Shown piece by piece: positions 58,048 to 64,000 of a stretch of 64,000 bases of DNA (positions within the stretch are counted from its first letter, which is position 1; every line of letters begins with the position of its first letter). The stretch is taken from the NCBI GenBank assembly GCA_029168955.1, contig JAPDOI010000294.1, positions 524,001 through 588,000 of the forward strand, in the 5' to 3' direction. The notes beneath the pieces are model-generated. The model was not told the origin of the DNA, ran no database searches, and saw nothing but the letters and a program-made list of their open reading frames with translations. Origin of the DNA: Aplectana chamaeleonis. Its lineage: Eukaryota > Nematoda > Chromadorea > Rhabditida > Cosmocercidae. The translations under genes and the position numbers were made by a program.

Positions 58048-58104
58048 TTGGTTGTTCTTTGAGTGATAACGTGCGAGCCACGTTATCACTCAAAGAACAA
58101 CCAA
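58048..58104. other. Perfect hairpin, 26-bp arms, 5-nt loop
   Basis: The left arm starts TTGGTTGTTCTTTGAGTG and the right arm ends CACTCAAAGAACAACCAA; the arms are exact complements and the loop is CGAGC (58074-58078). Ten bases before a TATA box. Confidence 0.85.
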
Positions 58105-58113
58105 TGCTGCGGG

Positions 58114-58120
58114 TATAAAA
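58114..58120 (+). promoter_or_regulatory. TATA box (GGGTATAAAAGGCGG)
   Basis: A textbook TATAAAA with GC-rich flanks. A CRE-like TGACGTCA lies at ~57910 and AATAAA at 58379-58384, giving a compact promoter-to-poly(A) layout of ~270 bp, as in a solo LTR or a short non-coding transcript. Confidence 0.5.
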
Positions 58121-59575
58121 GGCGGCTCGCCTCGTGTAGACGGGTAGTTGGCCTTTCGAGGCCACTCTTGAGAGGTGACCTCGGATCACTCTCAGGATGA
58201 CAATTTTTGGCGGCCGAGAGGATCCTCCATGGCCCGCGGTGGGGAAGGCTTCCTCATTGCGGACCATGCTGGGATGGTATCCTTGTTGCGGCCTGTGGCA
58301 GGATTAACCTCCTGACCCACAGGCTGTAACAGGTACCTTATCCTCTTAACAGGCTTAATCCTCTCCAGAAGAGGCGGAAATAAAGAAAAATAGCAATTAG
58401 GAAATTTTTGAAAATCGCCCGAACAGAGACCGCAGTGCCAGTTGGGACCGAAGATCGCTCCGAGCGATACTGCTGTGGCCCGGAGAGCGGCTGCTGTGGC
58501 CCGAGTAGATGGCTAATTTTCGCTCGGAGCGGAGAGGCAGCGCCGCTCGAGTAGCTCTCCGGTACCGCTCGGAGCGATGGTTTGCCTGAGTCCGTATGGT
58601 CAATTACTAAATGTAGTTCTCATACTTGAAACCGCACCAATGTGCTCTCAGGGCATGAAAACAGGCTCCGCCCACCCTGTGTAGCGCTGTTCCCCTAAAA
58701 GCTGTGGCCATGAAATTTCGGGTGCGTTTTTACATCCGTATGGTCAATTACTAAATGTAGTTCTCATACTTGAAACCGCACCTATGTGCTCTCAGGGCAT
58801 GAAAACAGGCTCCGCCCACCCTATGTAGCGCTGTTCGGCTAAAAGCTGTGGCCATGAAATTTCGGGTGCGTTTTCACATCCGTATGGTCAATTACTAAAT
58901 GTAGTTCTCATACTTGAAACCGCACCTATGTGCTCTCAGGGCACGAAAACAGGCTCCGCCCACCCTATGTAGCGCTGTGCGGCTAAAAGCTGTGGCCATG
59001 AAATTTTAGGTGCGTTTTCACATCCGTATGGTGAATTACTAAATGTGGTTCTCATACTTGAAACCGCACCTATGTGCCCTCATGGCATGAAAACAGGCTC
59101 CGCCCAACCTATGTAGCGCTTCTGGACTTGAAGCTGCGTTCATGAAATTTTGGGTGCGCTTTCACATGCGGACATTCGTATTCAAAATGTGGGTTCCGCG
59201 ACCGCAACCGCTCCTATGTACCCTCAGTTCATAGAAATCCTATGCTTCAGGCGATGTCGCATCTTGGACACGAGACAATTTCGTGGAGTAAATTGCGAGA
59301 GATATAACAGTGAACAAAGCTCTTTCCAAACAGTCAACAATCCATTATTTCTTAGAATTGCAAAATTTTTTACCTTTAGCGGGATCGAACCTGTAAATCC
59401 TAAATCGCCTAAAAATGCCTCCTAGAATACGAAATTCCAGAACATCTGTGTCATTTCGTTGACAGGATAGTCCGCTTGTAATGACCTCGTTGAGAGCGAG
59501 TACTCAAAACTACTTCTGCTGACATATCCAGGAGCGCTTTGGTGACACACTTCAGCTGGCCAAGACTCCTTCTCC

Positions 59576-61940
59576 ATGTTAGAGTCATTGACGATTGCCC
59601 TGCTACTGTCGTCTATTGTCTTGCATTCTTCATCATCAGAGAATTGTAAGCTCTTCTTGTGTCTTCCTGCCTTATTTTTACATCTCCATTTCATATCTTG
59701 CCTCTTTGTTTTTTTTTTCGCAGTTGATTCTCACTATTCAGTTTCTTTTTTTAATATCCTGCCTCATTTCGCCCTCTCAGTACTATCTCCAGTTGACCTC
59801 GTATTGTGATCTCATTTTGCCGACATTTTTTATACTAACGGTATGGCTCTCAACCCCCCCCGCCCTGATAGAAGTCCATCTTAGTTCTTGGTTGAACGAA
59901 GGTCTGACCCCCATCCCACCGGATGTCGACGGGTCCGACCCCCCTCTGTGATACATCACACCTAACGCCGAACCCTGACCACGCATCCGCCCTTTATTTT
60001 CCGTTGCCGCAGACTGCATCTCCTACTGACAAATCAATGGGCTATATGTAGAAAGCCTGATCTGCTAGCTATGCCTGCCTACACATGTGGCTTACTTGTA
60101 GACGGCCCACGACCAGCATACCTAAAAGCAGTGTTCACGATAAATCTCACTTCTTCTACGGCCTACAGAAGGTCTGGTGGCTTACATAGCGGAGCACGCT
60201 TGAAAAGGACGAGAAAGTCGCGTTTTCGGGCCAAGATAGGTCCTCCCTTGTTTACGTTAATTTTTGAGAATGGGGGAACTGACCGCTAGAAGGATGACAA
60301 CTATCATTAAAATGAAGCGATCAGCTCACTTATCAGCACTTCCTTGACTTGATCATTTCTGTAATCTGAGTCTTCATTTGTTTATAGCGAGGGGGGTGGA
60401 TCTGGAGCACGGGGCGGTTCTGGTACACCAAAACACTTGTTCGTAGCCGTTATTTCGCCACTCCTGGCTCGTTTTCTACCGTTCTTTCGGCACTGGGAGC
60501 CTAGGGTCCTTCTCGCCTATGATTTCACTGCGGAAAGTCACCGATGATGATCATCGTGAACACAAGGCTGTAAATACCATTTTCGATGCCAACTCATACA
60601 TACAATACCGCGCAGATTTTCTGCAAAAAAAAGAGTTTTGCGGCATTTTTTGCGCTCACAAAGCGCCGCATCGCCATAACTAGCTTCAAAGTAGTCCGAT
60701 TTCAAATTGGAAGTCATTTCTGAATTGCTGTCATTGAGTGCTACACGATAGTGTTACAAAATGGTAGATTCAACTCCAGAAGTTCATAGAAAATTGCATA
60801 ATTGCACTACGAAATATCTCACGATGAACTGATCAGACAGTCATTATTGCAGACATCTGTCATGCGTTGACCTGTGGTCAATGTGAATTTCAGAAAGAAA
60901 AACGTATTTTTCAACAAAATACCGAGATTCAAAAGACTTTCTACACGTATCACTGCATTTGCCTGACTGAGAGGAACACGAAAATTCCCTGAAAATCTAA
61001 TTTCGTCAAATTTCAAGGGAGTTATGGCGATACGGCGCTTTGTGAGCACAAAAAACGCCGCTTTTGCAAAGAAAAACATGCGCGGTACTGTACATTGCGA
61101 GTGCGAACATAAAAAAGCCAGTCCCTAGTCGAGAAACGTAGAAGATTTCTCCCTGAAAAAAGTGTCTATGTACTGTTAGGTTAATGAAGCGACTCGATGG
61201 AAGGGAATTTATAGCACATACGTATAGGCCTTCCGCTGAAATTCGTCGATTGAACGGATGGGGCCGCAGTGGTAGATAGCCGCTCACAATCAAAACCCCT
61301 AACCGGTGCTCTCACGGCGGCGCGAATGCTCCCGCCTGGTCCATTCGCCCGACTAAAATCGGCGAAAACCCTTTACAGTATACGGCAAAGCATTACAACA
61401 AACACTTCCGAAAAGCTCAGCTCTCTGCGCTTCGGCCTGAATCAATTGAAAATGCATGACTTTTTAAAAATTCAGAGCCCAACGTTCTGCGTAAGGCCTC
61501 ATTTTGAATGTAAGTTTTAGAAGGCTTGTTCACGGCTCATTAATGTTTCTAAGAAATTTCTAGTGTAGCGATCAACTACATGTATAAGAGCAATTTTCAA
61601 GACAGTTTTCATTGCAGCTGCGAATTCTTGCTACTCATTCCCCATTGAACGAACTTTGACATTCAATTGTGTAAACAAAACGGACAACTTGCCTAGAGAA
61701 AAGCCTATTTGTAGAAGGAAGGTAATCGTTCGTTCGAACCATGGAAAAAACTCAAAATCCTCGGAGAGAACCAACACCGAAGCACTCAAGCAGAACCAGA
61801 GAGAAAAAAAACAGCTCTGTCGGCAGTATAAATTTGTGAACAAATTTGCTATAAACGGCTTCTTGTCCACGTTTATCAGGAACCTTTCAGGTACGAACAA
61901 TCAAACTTCTGCTCAGAAGATGCCTGCTATCAGAGTTTGA
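59576..61940 (+). CDS. Possible two-exon secreted cysteine-containing protein
   Basis: Exon 1 59576-59645 starts 20 bases after a CACACTTCAG (possible spliced-leader) acceptor and encodes a signal peptide: MLESLTIALLLSSIVLHSSS, then SEN, donor GTAAGC in phase 1. Exon 2 61618-61940 opens exactly at TTTTCATTGCAG in phase 1 and reads ANSCYSFPIERTLTFNC, VNKTDNLPREKPICRRKVIV, a Lys/Asn-rich middle, CRQYKFVNKFAINGFLSTF, ending KMPAIRV. 393 nt, 130 residues, four cysteines in the mature part and at least one N-glycosylation-type NKT. A GTACGA donor at 61896 could add further exons. The 1.97-kb intron holds two elements. A strong acceptor at 59723 offers an alternative exon that ends in a stop. No family recognised; exon 2 is better supported than the join. 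Confidence 0.4.
60121..60572 (+). mobile_element. TTAA-2 subfamily element
   Basis: AAAGCAGTGTTCACGATAAA to CATCGTGAACACAAGGC. Body matches 21758-22198 (TTATCAGCACTTCCTTGACT, CTGGGAGCCTAG). Confidence 0.7.
60598..61092. mobile_element. Foldback, CAATACCGCGCAGATT ends
   Basis: ATACCGCGCAG...GCTCACAAAGCGCCG...CGCCATAACT on the left; AGTTATGGCG...CGGCGCTTTGTGAGC...GCGCGGTACTGTA on the right. Arms ~75 bp, ~495 bp in all. Confidence 0.7.
61270..61362. repeat. Diverged dispersed repeat (copies 5788, 34377)
   Basis: GTAGATAGCCG, AAAACCCCTAACCGG, CGCGAATGCTCC, CCTGGTCCATTCGC, GACTAAAATC. Confidence 0.45.
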
Positions 61941-62176
61941 GCTAACTCTACAATAGCACATAAGTGTTCATGGAACTCGTCGAACGGTAAACAAATGCAA
62001 ATCATTCGGACAAAGGCAAAAGCCACTTCGCGAAAATATATATTCGTTCTGACGGAAGGCCTGTATCTCATGTACTGCTGATTAGTACAGTCGACACGGA
62101 TCGCAGAGTCGGTTGTGGTTCCCTAGGCCCAAATCCAGTGCACGTTGGGGCAAGCACGGTGAACGTCACATATGTA

Positions 62177-63121
62177 CAGGGTGCTTTTTTATATGGCGAC
62201 AAAGTTTCAACTTTTATCCCATCAGCATAAGTGCGCATCCGGTCGCCTTCTATGGCCTGTTCTTTTCTATGAACCTCTCTCCCATAACGTACCAAAATTC
62301 CGGCGTTAAATTGTTATTGAAATAAGTGTTCTACAGAAGCCTGAGGCTTGCTCAAGATTCATGAAATAAGTCGCCACGTAGTCGCCTTCGGCGATTCTTC
62401 CTACTTCCTTCTGTGCGTGTGTGTTGAGCTGAAGTCCTCTGACCCTCTAGTACATGAACGGTAGAGCAGGTTTTCAAATTCCACACAGGGGCTCTGCCAA
62501 ATTCAGGCTACCTTCATTTTCGTTTTTTTTTGCATTCCCTGAAAAAAATTCTGGCGGCAAACTACGTGGTCAAGTGCTGTTGAAGATTCTTCATCAAATT
62601 CAGTAGTTTTCATTGACTTTCAGGAAAATCTATTGATTTTATCTATTTTTGAGAAAGGGTTGGTAAAATGTGTACAGGTCGATAGGGAATCTTCAGGGAC
62701 ACATATGCTCAAGCTTGAGGCCATAACTATGTCTGAGAGACGAAAAAATCGGGACGAATGCAGATATTTTGAGCATCGACCTGGTCCAAAGTTGAATTTC
62801 GGCAACTCGCGCTGTGATACGCTTTGAGGTAGGGACCCTCTCCTTCTAGATGACCCCATTGGATCACTTCGTCATTGTCACATGCTAGAAGGTGGAACAA
62901 TTACCGAAGCCGACTCCGCGACAAGTTTTACCGTGAAAAAATCAAGGACCCTTCAGGCTTTCGCTCACTATTCGTTTCAAAAACAATTCTGCGCTACGAA
63001 ACGTTGCGACTTTTGAGAAAGAGAGGTTTGATGAGAAGAACAGACTATACAAGGTGATTCCGCGCTTACGTAAGCGCGGAAAGATCAGAAAGTTTTGTCA
63101 CCATATTTAAAAAGCACCCTG
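62177..63121. mobile_element. TA-flanked mariner-like element (deleted)
   Basis: Inverted ends CAGGGTGCTTTTT-ATATGG(C/T)GACAAA over ~30 bp, flanked by TA at 62175-62176 and 63122-63123. 945 bp, shorter than a full mariner (~1.3 kb). A plus frame at ~62885-63057 (AGA-rich; contains RDKFYREKIKDPSGFRSLFV) sits in it with a GTGATT donor, but it does not show the DD(D/E) catalytic domain. Superfamily is inferred from TA duplication and end sequence. Confidence 0.6.
63058..63081. other. Perfect 24-bp palindrome
   Basis: TTCCGCGCTTACGTAAGCGCGGAA with no spacer, ~40 bp inside the right end of the mariner-like element. Possibly a transposase or host-factor site, or a chance subterminal palindrome. 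Confidence 0.7.
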
Positions 63122-63484
63122 TATGCTACGTGCACCGAGTTCGCGCCAACGCATTGGGCAACAACAAACAGGAACCGCAACCGACGCTGGGATTATTGTC
63201 GAGTATATCTTGATTTGGCACATTTTTGTCGCGATACAAAAAGACACACGAGAAAGATTGGAGTCCACATAACGGAACCCTCCGATACTCTTGCCCTCTA
63301 CCATAACATGGATTGTTTTTGTAAATAGTGACATCCCGGAGTAGACAGTACATGTATGTACTTGCTATCCAACGACGATTCTTCGGATAACGGTTCGAAT
63401 TGGATAATGCCATCTTTATTGAATCGGATGTCAAATATACGAATCGGTTAATCTCGGATGGTTTCCGAAAAATGCGGCGACAGA
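63122..63484. other. No gene seen
   Basis: Contains a fragment of the GGCATGGATCC foldback (GTGCACCGAGTTCGCGCC, 63130) and TTCGGATAA words. No supported exon. Confidence 0.35.
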
Positions 63485-63905
63485 ACAACCCTGCCAACGC
63501 GTAGATAGATGCTTCCGAGGGCGCGGCCTGTAACGCCGCCCCATTCCATGTAGCGAGAATTTACGGGTTTTAGCTACGATCGCTAAAACCGGCATATTCT
63601 TGTGTCGTAGGTACAAGGGTGCGAAATCTACGCGTATTCTACGTAAAAACGTAGGCTAAATTCGAAACATTGATCTCGCTGACGCTAAACCCGTATATTC
63701 TCGCTATAACTTTGTAACGAGAATTCACGGGTTTAGCGACAGTCTGTGTTGAATTGCAATCTCAAACCCGCGCTGGCTACACGGAACCCAGGGATGCCGT
63801 TCGAACAGTGTTGGCCCAGTTAACTCACGCAGTGATGACTCGTCACTCAGTGACTGGTCGTGGAGGGTGACCCCGCATCGCCCTCTGGAAGACCTTACCA
63901 AGGTA
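63485..63905. mobile_element. Copy of the 46059-47242 element, left part
   Basis: GCCAACGCGTAGATAGATGC, GTAACGCCGCCCCATTCC, CTACGCGTATTCTACG and TAAACCCGTATATTCTCGC parallel 46065-46890. It lacks the nested AGCCTAG element and so shows the empty TAA site. Confidence 0.7.
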
Positions 63906-63916
63906 CTGTGCTCCAT

Positions 63917-64000
63917 TGGGGCGAATTCCGCTCCGCAATTGCGTCTCGACAGGCTTTGCAGCCGCGCGCTTTCGAGTTGGAAGAGTTTCCAGCGCCGCAG
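63917..64000. mobile_element. Truncated foldback (relative of 52547)
   Basis: GGGCGAATTCCGCTCCGCAA, GCGTCTCGACAGGCTTTGC and GAGTT(G)GAAGAGTTT parallel 52555-52630; cut by the window edge. Confidence 0.6.

Larger units (their letters stand above)
57865..58590. mobile_element. CTCAGG-ended element inserted in satellite
   Basis: 726 bp. Inverted ends CTCAGG-AAACCATCGCTCC / inverse; monomer sequence TC is present on both sides, so a 2-bp duplication. GC-rich with repeated CTCCGAGCG and GGTCGCTCTCC words. Carries a 26-bp-arm hairpin, a TATA box and an AATAA(A) word, but no coding frame of note. Confidence 0.8.
56277..59164 (+). repeat. 144-bp satellite array
   Basis: About 15 forward copies, register conserved at exactly 144 bp: CATCCG at 56421, 56565, 56709, 56853, 56997, 57141, 57285, 57429, 57573, 57717, 57861, and after the insertion 58733, 58877, 59021. 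Unit words: GGTCAATTA, ACCTATGTGCTCTCAGGG, CAGGCTCCGCCCACCC, GTAGCGCTGTTCGGCT, AAATTTCGGGTGCGTTTTCA. Two monomer types differ after GGTCAATTA (TTATACGTGGTT... versus CTAAATGTAGTT...). Outer copies (56853, 59021-59165) are more diverged. Confidence 0.9.

Noticed and set aside
57846..58267. Arg/Ser-rich frames on both strands
   Set aside because: Fall in the GC-rich element inserted in the satellite and run across its boundary.
59422..59694. 90-codon minus-strand frame ending in TAG (contains CKTIDDSSRAIVNDSN)
   Set aside because: Protein-like composition, but no pyrimidine-rich acceptor precedes it on the minus strand, and the opposite strand has a signal-peptide start, GTAAGC donor and T-run acceptors in the same place. 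Kept as an alternative only.

Overview
The window looks like nuclear DNA of a nematode, probably a strongylid (hookworm-like) species. The evidence is a three-exon gene for a worm-type complexin, splice sites of the nematode kind (long T runs then CAG at acceptors, GTAAGT-like donors), likely spliced-leader acceptors just upstream of start codons, a TTAGGC-like telomeric motif, and a very dense cover of short inverted-repeat transposons. There is no bacterial gene organisation, operon or CRISPR array, and I found no convincing tRNA, rRNA or SL RNA gene. Genus and species cannot be fixed from the sequence alone.

Layout. 1-5.9 kb: no clear gene; a TTAA-flanked element, a 42-bp minisatellite, a GGAGGC microsatellite and foldback elements. 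5.95-6.2 kb: last exon of a single-pass membrane protein on the plus strand. 12.8-18.0 kb: complexin on the minus strand. Both of its introns are packed with transposons, and intron 1 holds an element with repetitive inverted arms enclosing a plus-strand reading frame. 18-37 kb: mostly nested transposon copies with a few isolated exon candidates (18.4 and 24.3 kb). 37.8-43.6 kb: a possible four-exon minus-strand gene that would need a 19-nt intron. 44-52 kb: foldback elements, including one triple nest, and a minus-strand terminal exon at 48.5 kb. 52.8-54.0 kb: a phase-consistent three-exon plus-strand gene of unknown function. 55.3-59.2 kb: a 144-bp tandem satellite, one inverted end, interrupted by an element carrying a perfect hairpin next to a TATA box. 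59.6-61.9 kb: a possible two-exon secreted cysteine-containing protein. 62-64 kb: a TA-flanked mariner-like element and further repeat copies.

Only complexin is identified by family. The other gene models rest on open frames that begin at splice acceptors and on matching intron phase. I cannot run alignments, so they are hypotheses. Most other long open frames lie inside repeats or are chance frames. At least three TTAAAGGC-starting families (called here TTAA-1, TTAA-2 and TTAA-3) and several TA-flanked foldback families recur across the window; copies are cross-referenced below.
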